The position numbers were made by a program, and so were the translations under genes. Below the pieces are notes generated by a model that saw only the letters and a program-made list of their open reading frames with translations, was not told the DNA's origin and did no database searches. Positions 22,718 to 34,539 of a stretch of DNA of 64,000 nt are shown piece by piece (positions within the stretch are counted from its first letter, which is position 1; each line of letters starts with the position of its first letter). Origin of the DNA: Combretum micranthum (taxonomy: Eukaryota > Streptophyta > Magnoliopsida > Myrtales > Combretaceae); NCBI GenBank assembly GCA_024138025.1, contig JAMXBD010000690.1:62001-126000 (forward strand), read 5' to 3'.

Positions 22718-23905
22718 TATCTGGAGACTGGAAGGGGGTTGAGTTTCAGCTGTACCTAGAATCAACCTAGAACCGGTGGGTTATGGAATAACCTAGTCCA
22801 ATGCCGGGTCCAAGAAATTTATTGGACTTCAAGTTCTAAGTCGATTCCCATAACGAAATTTTTGTTTATAAGTTTGACTCAAGATGATTTGAAAAATATA
22901 ATAAATTAAAGTTTCTGTTTAAAAGAAAGCGTGGATCTAAGAACTATGTAGTCTTTAACCAATTTATTAAAGTGTTGTTAAGAATGTAGATTTATTTATA
23001 TTGAACTATATCCAAATTGTTTATAGTATTAACAATATTATACTTGGAAGATCAAAAGAAACTATTAGTCCCACCTTATTTAGGAATTAAGTTTTCTTTT
23101 ATAGAAATCTGTATAAAATGAATAAGCATGTTCTAAAGATAAATTTATTTTTTATATTGTTAGTAACAATACATTAAATATTGTAATTGGAAAAAAAATT
23201 ATTCCCAATTCACATAAAACTGATTCAATGTATCAATAAATTTATGTTTTAATTCAACACAAGGTTTTTTTGACCTAGCTTGTTGGGTCATTCTAAGAAT
23301 GGGTCCTGATTAAGACTTGACTCACAGTTGGGTCTCCATATCTTTATTAAGTTTTTGCTATTGCATAAATAAAAACCAACCAATCTTTGTACATGTTAAA
23401 GAGAAATGTAAAGTAGAGCTCAAATATCAAATCCCTACAAGTTTAGGGAGACAAAGTGTGCTTTCTTTGTCAACATAAATAAATGTTAGAAAGTTTTAGA
23501 AAGGAAAAAAAAAGATAAAATATAGAAGTAACTTTTAGATTTTTCTCGAAGCCATTATCCGTTAGTGTATTATAATCAAAAGGTGGTACTTAATTGAAGT
23601 TTGTAACTATTTGTACTTACTTAATTAAAGTTTGTAACTATGTAAGGAAAAAAAAAAAAAAAACCAAAGTTTGTAACTATTAAAAGAAATTTCACTTTTG
23701 GTGCGATGGTCTCATAAACTTGGAGAAGTTGTTCCCTTCAAGTGAGTTTTGTGCACATGAGGTGAATTAAATCCCTCTTCTTAAAAATCTTTCATAGTTT
23801 TCATGATCATTTAGAAATTAAATTATAACTGGTGATTTACAATAAAAAAAGATTTTTATAAGAATGTTAAGACTTAATAATTAGGTTTGTAGTTATTGAT
23901 AATTA
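22718..23905. other. AT-rich intergenic, no gene seen
   Basis: The segment AGTTTGTAACTATTTG recurs three times near 23598-23690 around a poly-A run. No coding region or bounded element was recognised. Confidence 0.5.
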
Positions 23906-23909
23906 AAAA

Positions 23910-24190
23910 TAGTAAATTACATTAGAATATCACAGTGTTTGGAGGTAAGTTTATTTGAGATCATAACATTTTGAGTGGTTAAAAAGAGGTCACAATGTTT
24001 AAAAAAGTGGATCAATTGAGGTCACTATAGACACATGACATATCATGTCGGATCTTTTAGGTTTTAATGAAATATTCCTCCTGTTGACACGTGTCAATGA
24101 TGACCTTGATTGACTTAAATTTCTAAACTTTATGATCTCTTTTTAACTATTCCAAACTTTATATTCTCAAATAATTATGATATTCCAATT
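23910..24190. mobile_element. Foldback MITE, TAAATTATATT family, copy 3
   Basis: The left part (GTAAATTACATTAGAATATC, then GTAAGTTTATTTGAGATC, AAAAAGAGGTCACAATG) is mirrored by the right part (TTTATGATCTCTTTTTAAC, then ATGATATTCCAATTTAAC). No clear target duplication was established. Confidence 0.65.
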
Positions 24191-25228
24191 TAACTTACCC
24201 TAATTATGAAAAACTATGGAATTTCTTTTGCATTGTAATTTGTGGTTTCATTTTTATTGGTTTAGCTAAAAGTGTAAATTCGAAGATTCAAATTGTTAAG
24301 ATTGGGGTTATATATATTGGACTAGGGAAACTTAAGGTTAAAAATAGATGAAATATTTATAAGTCTTCACAAAGTGAAATTTGCAAGTTGAAATACATCC
24401 TTCAATTGAAAGCAATTAGTTAATATCTAAGTTTGAATTAGCTCACTAACTTCTCCTTTGGTCGCTTTTCCAATACTAGAAAAAGTTACAACCAAAGGTT
24501 ACCTCTAATGAATTGCACATAGGGATTTAGGAAGACTTTATGGGGGAAAATTAAAACTTTTTGTTTGCTTCTTTTTTATCAAACCATTTTCTTTTATTTT
24601 CTTTCCTTCTTGATTTAAACATTTTTCATACACATGGTACAGGGTGTTTGTTTTTGAATTTTTTTTTCAATATTTATCATATGATGTTAAGAATAAGCAC
24701 GATTAGTGAAAATAAATAATATGTAGAAGATTGTAATTTTGGTTTGATGAAACTAATAAAAAGATGGACTTAGAGACACGAATGAAATTGCTTTCCTTAA
24801 AAAATTTACGCCCCTACTCTAAGTTTGCTATTGGATTTGAATGCAAAATTCTCCCAAGATACAACTAAGTCATGATACTTGAATAGTAAATATTCTAGTA
24901 TGAAACCACACTTAAAAAGAATTTTGAGATGTATGTGTGCTGTTATTAGTTAAGAAAAAATACAAAGAGAAGAATAACAATAATTATAGGTTACTATTTT
25001 ACTACTAGATGCAAAACATTTTATATGATGAATTGATATTCCAACCATCATAACTTTTTAGTCACATTATTTAGATATGGATCGCATCATTTGGATTTAA
25101 AATTGATTAGTTATTAATTACCTAAATCATTGTCATGAATGGATGAGACCTAAACATATAAAACTCTTGAAGAAACTAATCAAAACTTGCAATCTTTCAA
25201 AATTAATAGTTAAAATAAAATTGAAGTA
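24191..25228. other. AT-rich intergenic, no gene seen
   Basis: I see no motif, coding region or bounded element that can be supported. Confidence 0.5.
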
Positions 25229-25452
25229 TTGACACTGGAGATAATGGGCGTGATAAAGCTTGTGAGCTTCACTGTGCTTAGCAAAACTATGATCATGCCT
25301 GTGACCTCCACGACTACCTTAATCACTACCATGATCAGGCTCATGATATCCACGGAAATTCAAGAAATTCATCACTTCAAACATGGTTGTGCTTGTCATA
25401 GACTCCATAATTTTATGCCATTCTTCTTCTTTACTTTAAATACAAGATCCAC
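25229..25452 (-). pseudogene. Possible His-rich coding remnant
   Basis: GC content rises here. On the - strand a Met near 25413 opens a frame reading MESMTSTTMFEVMNFLNFRG, then YHEPDHGSD, a single stop, and RGGHRHDHSFAKHSEAHKLY in the same frame. His and Asp enrichment across the stop is notable, but I do not recognise the family. The + strand frame at the same place is Thr/Ile/Met-rich and looks like its shadow. This may be a decayed exon or chance. Confidence 0.2.
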
Positions 25453-25539
25453 ATTTTGGATTACATAATTAATAATCTATTTCTACAGACCAAACAACTT
25501 TATGGTTGTGCTAAATTATTGATATCAACAGACCACAAC

Positions 25540-26520
25540 TTTATCAAACTAATAATTCTACTAAATAAGACATTGCAAAATCATAACGCAAAAAGTTATA
25601 TTTCTACCATCTATACATACTAACTTTCAATATTTATAAGTATACTTACAATAATTAAAATAAAAAGAAATCCTGAAAGTAAGGAAATTCATATTAATTT
25701 TTATTGTACAAATAATTGAATATAAATTATTGTGTCAACTTAATACTTATATAAAACTTTGAAATCTATTAAAATAATTGAATTAGATAGTTAATTGAAA
25801 AATTAGGGTAACTTTAAGAAATTGCAAAAATGGGAATAATTTAAGTAACAAATGGACACTTTTATACCTAACATAATTAATTGCCAAATTATATTAAAAA
25901 ATTTATGATTATACTTTATTATTGTAGTAATTTTAAAATTTATTGATACTAACAAATTTATCAAGCTAACAATTATACCTAATAAGCCATTATATAATCA
26001 CAATGCAAAAAGTTACATGGTCTATTTTTTTTATCATATTTAGGTCATTTTAATATTATAATTTTGTTGTTTTCAAATAAATATTTGTCAAAAGATAGAT
26101 ACCGTTAAAAAACCGATAGTTTACTCATAAACTAACAAAGCAAATACGATATAGATATGACACAGAGAAGTTATAGATATAGATCAAATACAGATACAAT
26201 ATAGATAAATATTTGACAATCCAAACTATATTCACAAACCGACTTTTAATAATTATAAGTATAATTACAATAGTTAAAAAAACTTGAAATGAAAGAAATT
26301 CATATTAATTTTTTGTTTTAATATAAGTAATTGTGCAAATAATTGAATATAAATTATTGTGTCAACTTAATACTTATAAATTTGAAATCTATTAAAATAA
26401 TTGAATTAGATAATTAATTAAAAAATTAGGTTAAATTTAAGATTTTCTAAAAATGGAAATAAAACTAACAAATGGACACTTTTAAATTTAGTATAATTAC
26501 TTATCAAAGCCACACGAACA
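25540..26520. repeat. Tandem duplication, two diverged units
   Basis: Unit 1 (about 25540-25960) and unit 2 (about 25962-26520) share AATCATAACGCAAAAAGTTA, TTATAAGTATACTTACAATA, AATTGAATATAAATTATTGT and AATGGACACTTTTA in the same order. Unit 2 carries an extra ~185 bp (26040-26225), the dispersed element described separately. There is no coding content. Confidence 0.75.
26040..26225 (-). mobile_element. Dispersed ATCTGTATTTGTAT element, copy in minus orientation
   Basis: Complemented, this contains TATCTGTATTTGATCTATAT, GTTTATGAGTAAACTAT and TTTTGACAAATATTTATTTG, matching copies at 43209-43364 and 54415-54575. Unit 1 of the surrounding tandem duplication lacks it, which marks it as an insertion. 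The class is unknown. Confidence 0.6.
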
Positions 26521-26521
26521 C

Positions 26522-27434
26522 TAAAGGTGGGTAAAAAAACCGATCGAACCAAACCAGACCATAACCGAACTAAACCAAACAAGAAATATAGTTTTTTAAA
26601 CAATTTGGTTAAAAAAATTCTCAATATGAACCAATTTGTAAATTTATGATTGGTTTGAAATGATCAACTAAACCAATCCGTAAAACTAAACCAAACTGTT
26701 TTAGACAAATATAAAATTATTTTACTTATAATTATATATTTTGTTATGATGATTGATTAAAAGGTCAATATTCCTATAAATTTATTATGATATTTATTAG
26801 ACGATGAATATTAATTAATAATAACTTGTTTCTTTTTTTAAATTATTTTTTTGGTTCAAAATATATTCCTCTATTGGTAACTTGATATTATTTTTTATTA
26901 ATCATTTGGACTATGTGGTGTATGGATTTTGTTATTTAGTCATATATCTTATTATTTATCATTTTTTCATTATACATTTTGTTGGCATGTCACTTTTATT
27001 CATAAGTGACTTTTGTTGATAGATGATTTTTTAAAGCCAAATTTGTTAGTAGATGGTTGATTGAATGATTTTTTAGTGAACTATACATTATATTTTACTA
27101 TGTATTGGCTAGTAAGTATACTGTATTAGTGACTAAATGAATTTATGAAGGATTATGCATTATGGATATGGTAGATTTATAAAGTATTTTGTTGAGATTT
27201 ACAATATAAACTGTAGAGTAATCTCAATATTTGCATATCCGCATAAATGTGAAATATTATGACTAAGTTTTTTTTTTTCTTAAATTGGAATTTTTGATTT
27301 AATTCATAATCAGAATAGAACCAAATCGTTATTTAATGGTCTAGTTTCGAAAGGTAAAAAGAAAAACCAAACCATAAATTTTGGTTTATTTGATTTTAAT
27401 AAAAACCGAATCAAATAAATCCACACCCACCCTA
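26522..27434. mobile_element. hAT-type MITE or decayed hAT element, 913 bp
   Basis: It starts TAAAGGTGGGTAAAAAAACC and ends CCACACCCACCCTA, which are inverted. The 8-bp flanks ACGAACAC and ATGAACAA match at 6 of 8. ACCAAACC/GGTTTGGTT-type subterminal motifs are typical of plant hAT elements. No transposase frame is visible. Confidence 0.7.
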
Positions 27435-27442
27435 ATGAACAA

Positions 27443-27950
27443 TATTTTAATGGAATGGATCTAAGTTCTATTTCCACAATGTTTTGCTATAATATGTATT
27501 GGAAAAAAATAAATATAATTAATTATAAAAAGAGGTAAAGTTTAGTATCGAATATAATAATTAATCAAGAAAATATGTTTTGATTTATCAGATTTTCATT
27601 CATTTGGTATCTTTTTAGCATATATCAAGTGGATGTATTTGTTAAAAACAATGCAAAATATATAGAAATAAAGTGTGTTTATTTTGTTTCAAAATTAAAC
27701 ACCTAATAACTTTATAAAAAATTGGACCTATTCACTCTTTTATAAGACATATTACTTTTTATTATGAATAAATGAATTTTCAGAGTCAATTCTCAAAGTA
27801 AAAACTAATAAAAAATAAATAAAATAGTTCTACTAATATCAATTTCAAACACATATCAATATTATATAAAATAAATATATATTTTTCGATATAGATTAAA
27901 TGCAAATTAAGAATGATTAAAAAGAAAAAAGAAGAAGAAGAAGAGAAGAA
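27443..27950. other. AT-rich sequence upstream of the amine oxidase
   Basis: No coding region. A GAAGAAGAAG purine tract (27926-27965) leads into the promoter. No specific regulatory site can be supported beyond the TATA box listed next. Confidence 0.5.
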
Positions 27951-28024
27951 CAGAGAGAGAGAAGCATAAGCAATGCACGTGGTTATCTCTTCCTCCCCCT
28001 CACAACCCACTTCTTTTCTTCTTC

Positions 28025-28032
28025 TATATATA
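28025..28032 (+). promoter_or_regulatory. TATA box of the copper amine oxidase gene
   Basis: TATATATA followed by G lies about 300 bp upstream of the start codon and about 10 bp before a CT-rich (Y-patch-like) region. This arrangement is common in plant core promoters, and transcription would then begin around 28055-28065. Confidence 0.6.
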
Positions 28033-28034
28033 GC

Positions 28035-28084
28035 CTCTCTCTCTCTCTCTCGCTACATCCGCCTCTCTCTCTCTCTCTCTCTCC
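28035..28084 (+). repeat. (CT)n tracts at the predicted transcription start
   Basis: Two CT runs (about 28035-28050 and 28063-28082) are separated by CGCTACATCCG. A complementary GA-rich stretch follows at about 28163-28230 in the leader, so the transcript could fold CT against GA. Confidence 0.85.
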
Positions 28085-28261
28085 CCCCTCCAAAATCTCC
28101 TCCTCCCTATTCAACAATCACTGCATTTTCAATCACTGCTCCTCATTCAACTTTTTATCCTTCAGAGAGAGAGAGAAGAGAAAGAATAGGAACAGACAGA
28201 GAAGAGAGAGAGAGAAAGAGAGTGAGAGAAAGTATCCGAATTTGGTTATAGCAGCTACTGT

Positions 28262-28552
28262 ATGTCAGTAGATTGTGAGGAGAGTTATTATAGTTACGGT
28301 GGATTTGGTAAAAACATCAAACCTCTCCAATGGCCTCAACTCCGCAAAAGACGACGCTTTTCGATACCCTCTCACTTGAGGCTTCACCACCGCCTTCTTC
28401 CACCGTCGCAGCCGCAGCCGCAGCCGCAGCCGCTGTTGGTGGTGCCGATTGGTCTGCCATCTCCTCTACTTCAACAAAAACCGCCACCACCGCCGCCGCC
28501 ATCACCACCACCAGCGCCGATGATCGCCACGTCAAGAAAGTCGCTCCCTTGA
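28262..28552 (+). other. Overlapping upstream ORF (96 codons) in the amine oxidase leader
   Basis: An ATG 68 bases before the main start opens a frame that runs through it in a different register and ends inside exon 1. The context is weak (T at -3 and T at +4), whereas the main ATG has G at +4 and a CCAATGGCC setting. The peptide is Pro/Gln/Leu-rich only because it reads the Ala- and Thr-codon repeats of exon 1 out of frame. If scanned, it would lower translation of the oxidase. A protein product is doubtful. Confidence 0.35.
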
Positions 28553-31500
28553 GTCCAGAACCCGCCACTGCTCCTTCCACTAAAGGTGATTACATGAACT
28601 TTTTTTTTGCCATACTTGTTATTCTGTTTTATTAATTTGACCGGAAGTGCATTAATGATTTATGTAATTTTGTTTTCCAGGTTGGCACAGGGATCTATCC
28701 GACATCATGTTTCGTGTTTTAAATTAATATTAATTACTTACATAATAAAAATTTGAACTTTTTATGGTTTTTTGTGTCTATGATTGTGTTTTCAATATTA
28801 ATAATTTACTTAATAAAGATTTAAACTTTATTGTTTTTTGTGTCTGTGATTCTGTGTTTTTGATGTTATGAGTTTGCGTGTTGTAAACGATGTTGTGATG
28901 TCATGTCAAAACCTATTTTTAAGTCCAAGAAACATGTTTTTTAGATCAACGCAAAAACGCTCAGAGATGTGTATAAAGTTTCCAATTTTTTAAAAAACTT
29001 TTTCTCCCCTAAATTCTAGAGATAAATTTTTGAAATTTCGAGGATTAGAGGGGGCGACTGTAAGGTCTTGACCTCCTGTCAGTCCTCCCCGGATTCCGGT
29101 GAGCACGCCGGTGGTTATGGATTGATACTAATTGTATCTCATTATTGGTGTTTTTGGATATGGATCAGTTTGGAGTTGTACTGTTGTTATTTTTTCAGGA
29201 TCTGTGTTGTCATGTCCTGTGTCGGGACCATGAGACTTGTTGATGGAGTTGGTTCTTTTTTAAAGTCAGTGATGGATACCACCTAAAACTAAAAGTCATG
29301 GTCAATATTTGTTAATGGATTTTTAAAAAGTTCAGCCAACCCCAGTACTACCCCATGCCTTTTTAAAAGTTTCCACTTTTTTCTCTTTTGTCTTGTTTGG
29401 ACTTTATGAGGGAGGCTCCATAGGTGGTTTAAGTGTACTGTCGTGTTGTGCTACTGTTATCCCATTTTCTAGTCTAGTGTTATTATTGGAATAGTTCCCA
29501 CTTTAGTTATTTGAGGATAATCTGAAGGTGTTGCTTTGTACAGGAATTCCAGTCATGACTAGGGCTCAAACTAGCCATCCCTTGGACCCCCTTTCAGCTG
29601 CCGAAATTGCCGTTGCGGTGGCAACTGTCCGTGCTGCAGGATCAACTCCTGAGGTTGGTTGTTTGTTTTAACAATGTATGCTTTGACCTTGGCTCAGTGA
29701 TGATATTAGATTCATGAAGTTTGGTGGGGTTGTTCGATTTGGGATTTTTATCTATATTATTTATTTATTTATTTTTCTGCAGATCAGGGATGGTATGCGG
29801 TTTGTTGAAGTGGTGCTTCAAGAACCAGGAAAACATGTAATTGCACTGGCAGATGCATACTTCTTTCCCCCTTTCCAGCCATCTTTGATTCCGCGAGCCA
29901 AGGGTGGACCGGTAATCCCCACCAAGCTCCCTCCTAGGAGAGCTAGGCTTGTCGTTTACAATAAAAAATCAAATGAGACGAGCGTCTGGATTGTTGAGCT
30001 GTCAGAAGTACATGCATTAACTAGAGGTGGACATCATAGAGGAAAAGTGATTTCATCAAAAGTTGTTCCTGATGTTCAGCCACCCATGGTAAGGGCGTTG
30101 TTGCGATCGGTCGGCCCCATTTTTGTCGTCTTACGTGGCCTATTGTTAGTATTATCATTCTGTAACACAAAATGCTTACTGGACTGTACTGCAGTAGTTG
30201 TTGTAATATGCTCTAGTGCTTCCAGATGAGTTTGCTTTTTGAAAATCTATGTGCCTGTGACTGCTATTCAGCTTGAATGTGTACACAACACAGGTGCAGA
30301 TGGACATATTTTGCCCAGTTGATTGCTTTGCAAGTATCTCCAAAACGGAGGAAAAAAAAGGGGAAAACGTGATTGCATATAATTGCAGAACAGAACAATT
30401 TAATGAGAACAATTTAATTGCATATATGGCATTTCAGCAGAACCTGTTCGGTGATCATTGACTAAATTATACATGCAACATATTGGATCCAGTAAACATT
30501 AAATATGGCCGTGTTCAGTTGAGTTTAAAGGAGCCTTTTTTTTTGGCTCCTGAAGTTTAAAAGGTTCATTCTGACCACTAGTATGTAGGTAATCAGTTAC
30601 TTCTTGCTCTAAGACTCGATTCTGTTGCCTGGGATATATCAGAGAAGCTGCATTGTTGTCTTTGTTTTAGCTTTATAAGATACATATGGCGAAGATTAAA
30701 AAGATTCAAAATGTGCATAATATCATGCTTTGTTCATCCTTGTAACTAGAAAAGGCTTTATTATGTAGGATGGTATCATTTGTTGTGCTTGTCAGGAAAT
30801 GTTAAGCAAAAGCCTGGATGTCGCTTCAAATAAAGAGTGGTAGGCTGTAAGCATCAGTGCTTATAGACAGCCTTTTTTCCTTTAGACAAAATAAATACAT
30901 TTGTTTGCTATCATCTTTTGTGTGTGTGTTAAGATTGTGTGCTTATTTAGCATCTATTGAAACCTAGGATGCTAGTGAGTACGCCGAGTGTGAAGCTGCT
31001 GTGAAAGATTTCCCTCCTTTTAGAGAAGCAATGAAAAAGAGGGGCATTGAAGATATGGATCTTGTCATGGTTGATGCTTGGTATGCTAACACCCGTTTTC
31101 TTCTATTTTTCACGAGACTTGCAGGATTTTGCCAAATCTCATGTTTTTCTATCTCTCATGTGTTGTCATGTTCCAGGTGTGTTGGCTATCATAGTGATGC
31201 TGATGCTCCTAGCCGGAGGCTTGCCAAACCACTCATTTTCTGTAGAACAGAGAGTGATTGTCCCATGGAAAATGGTTATGCACGCCCAGTTGAGGGAATT
31301 CACATACTAGTTGATATGCAAAATATGGTAATCATTGAGTTTGAAGATCGTAAACTTGTCCCTTTGCCTCCAGCTGATCCCCTAAGGAACTACACTCCTG
31401 GTGAAACAAGAGGTGGCGTTGATCGGAGTGATGTGAAGCCATTACAAATAATTCAGCCAGAAGGCCCTAGTTTTCGTGTGAGAGGAAATTATGTAGAGTG

Positions 31501-34499
31501 GCAGAAGGTACACCTTGCTCTACTTTATAACAACATATTTTGACTATCTTTCTCCATCTAATCCTTGCATTGCCTCTTGGCAGTGGAATTTTCGTGTTGG
31601 CTTCACACCCAGAGAGGGTCTTGTTATACATTCTGTGGCTTATGTTGATGGAAGTCGTGGTAGAAGACCTGTGGCTCATAGGTTAAGTTTTGTGGAGATG
31701 GTTGTCCCCTATGGAGATCCAAATGACCCACATTATCGGAAAAATGCATTTGATGCCGGGGAAGATGGCTTGGGAAAGAATGCACACTCTCTTAAGAAGG
31801 TTTGAAGATTTACTTATTTAACACAAATCCCACTATTATGCTAGTTTTTTTATGTTGGGACTCTTTGTATCATCATGTCCATAAACCTATAGCTCCACAG
31901 GGATGTGACTGTTTAGGATACATCAAGTACTTTGATGCCCATTTCACGAACTTCACTGGAGGAGTGGAGACAATTGAAAATTGTGTTTGCTTGCACGAAG
32001 AAGATCACGGCATCCTGTGGAAGCATCAAGACTGGCGAACAGGCTTGGCAGAAGTCCGGCGGTCGAGGCGGCTAACTGTTTCTTTTATATGTACTGTGGC
32101 CAATTATGAGTATGGGTTTTATTGGCACTTTTATCAGGTAAGATAAGACAAGTGTTCATCAATGAAAAAAATTCTACAAGAAATATTGAAAGAGATTGTT
32201 TTTCATTTTCTGAGTATTTGATAGAGATTAGGTTGAAATAATTGGGAAACACAAGCTCATAGGTTGTCATACATGGTTACATTTTTTTGCTTATTGAATT
32301 ATGTCATTATATTGTACCTCTACTGAAAAGTTATTTTGTGACTTTACTCATCTGGGTCATCTCTCCATTGAAGTGCTTTGATGTCTAGCTACTTAGTGTT
32401 ATATATATATATATATATATATATATCTTTCATCTGGTTGAATTCTTATTTCTATTTTTTCGTATGTCCAAAACAAAGAAGAGTGGATTGATGGTGTCAT
32501 TCCGCATGGTGGCATGACCTTGGTGAGATTTTAAATAGTTCATCAGAATTTAGGATGACATGTACGTTGTATACCTTGTACAGGATGGAAAGATTGAAGC
32601 TGAAGTTAAACTTACAGGAATTCTGAGCTTAGGAGCATTACTTCCCGGAGAGTCCAGAAAATATGGCACAATGATTGCACCTGGACTATATGCACCAGTC
32701 CATCAACACTTTTTTGTTGCTCGTATGGATATGGCTGTGGATTGCAGACCTGGTGAAGCATTCAACCAGGTACATTGCTTAAATCTTCATTGATCTACGT
32801 AGTCACCGTTTATTTATTTATTTTTCCATATACAACTTTTTATTTAGAATGATTTTTCCATTTTCAATTCGAAGCCTAGATGATAATTTCTTCTTCAGCC
32901 CTTTTGTTATGACACAAATGCAAAAATCAAGCACTACAACAGATGTAATCGATAAATAATGATTTAGGGTTTAAGCCTTACCTGAGCACAACTTGATCAG
33001 CAAGACAGAGCACCAGTTGCTCAGAAAAAATGTTGCAATAATGTTCTTTCCTCTTCCTCTTTATCAACCTGCTTTTATATTCTGTTACTCAACTCCAAAA
33101 CTTACTCTACTAACAGAAGCTTCTAATGTTTTGCCAGCTCGGTAACTATTTTCATGCCAGCTCAGCAGTTATTTATTTACAACTTATATTTTACCAGCTA
33201 TACTACTATATGTTTCATTACTGTATTTTATTTCTTAAGCCTCCTTGAGTACACTTGCTGCATCTCATGTGCCTGAGGTCTGTCACCTTTTGTTATTGTT
33301 GTGTAAAGTAAATTTATGTTATATTTGATAAATTTTCACGAATGCCTCTGGTTTTGTATTTTAATATAATTTCTTATTTCTTGTTGTTGAAAAGGAAAGA
33401 ATCCTAGATTCCTCCTTGTGTGAATATGTCATCAGCATTGCTGGACATTTACCTTTCCAATGGGCCATAAAATATCTAAAAACATAAAAGGAAAAAAGAG
33501 AAAAGAGGAAAAAAAAAAAAGAATAAAAGAAAGATAGAGAGAGGAGGGGGAAAGGATGGAAATGAGAGTGCTAAATGAAGTTTCTAATTCTTCAGAAATT
33601 TTGTGTTTGTTTGGTTGTAAGTTGTAAAGAATAAATTATAATCTTTCCTATGGATATATGAGCTATAAAGTTACGTGGTGTTGAATGTGGTTTTAGGTTG
33701 TTGAGGTGAATGTTAAAGTTGAGGAACCTGGGGAGAATAATGTTCATAACAATGCATTCTATGCTGAAGAGACTCTCCTAAAATCAGAGTTACAGGCAAT
33801 GAGAGATTGTAATCCTTTAACAGCTCGCCACTGGATTGTAAGGAATTTTTCCTTTCCCCTTTACTTATTTCAAAGTTCTTCTCTATGATAATATTTTCTA
33901 GGTTTCTCTGGCCACGGATTCCATGGTGTTTTGTTGTCTTCCTTTAAGAAGGAATTATGTTGATTAAATTTATGTTGAGTTGGTGTTTTAGCTTGGTTGA
34001 AGGTTTTCTATGAAATTCAAATTTTTTCCTTTGCTATGAGTCTTTGCTAATAATGAACATTGAATTTGTGACCTTCATCCTGTATTATCTCTCAAATGCT
34101 AAATTGCTATTGCAGTTATGATATTCCAATTATAGTCCATTCTTTGCTGACTGGTGAAAATGTTGAAGCCTTGAACCTTTCTTTCATTGCCTCTAGGATT
34201 CTCAGCCTACACTTGCAAACTGTAGGGGTTCATTAGTCCTAAAAGCTTAGTCAGGCATTTTGTTCCTATCGGTTTAGAAAGAAGAAGACTAGCTTGTCTT
34301 GCTCATAGTGAGGATCCTTCATATGGTAGGGTTGATATCTCTATCAAGTATAATCGCGGTAATTATATTGCAATAAGGATAAAGGTAATCCTGTTGACTT
34401 CTTCAGATAGAGTGACCTTGGCAATAATCATAAAGCAATCCTGTTGACATCGAAACCGTAAATTGCTGTGGAATGGTTCATCAATTAGATTGTAGGTGT

Positions 34500-34539
<40 letters not shown>

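Noticed and set aside
29068..29286. Separate gene inside amine oxidase intron 1
   Set aside because: It lies wholly in the intron, with no family similarity and no own promoter.
31047..31310. Alternative frame over amine oxidase exons 4-5
   Set aside because: It reads the intron and exon 5 out of frame; the true frame carries conserved oxidase sequence.
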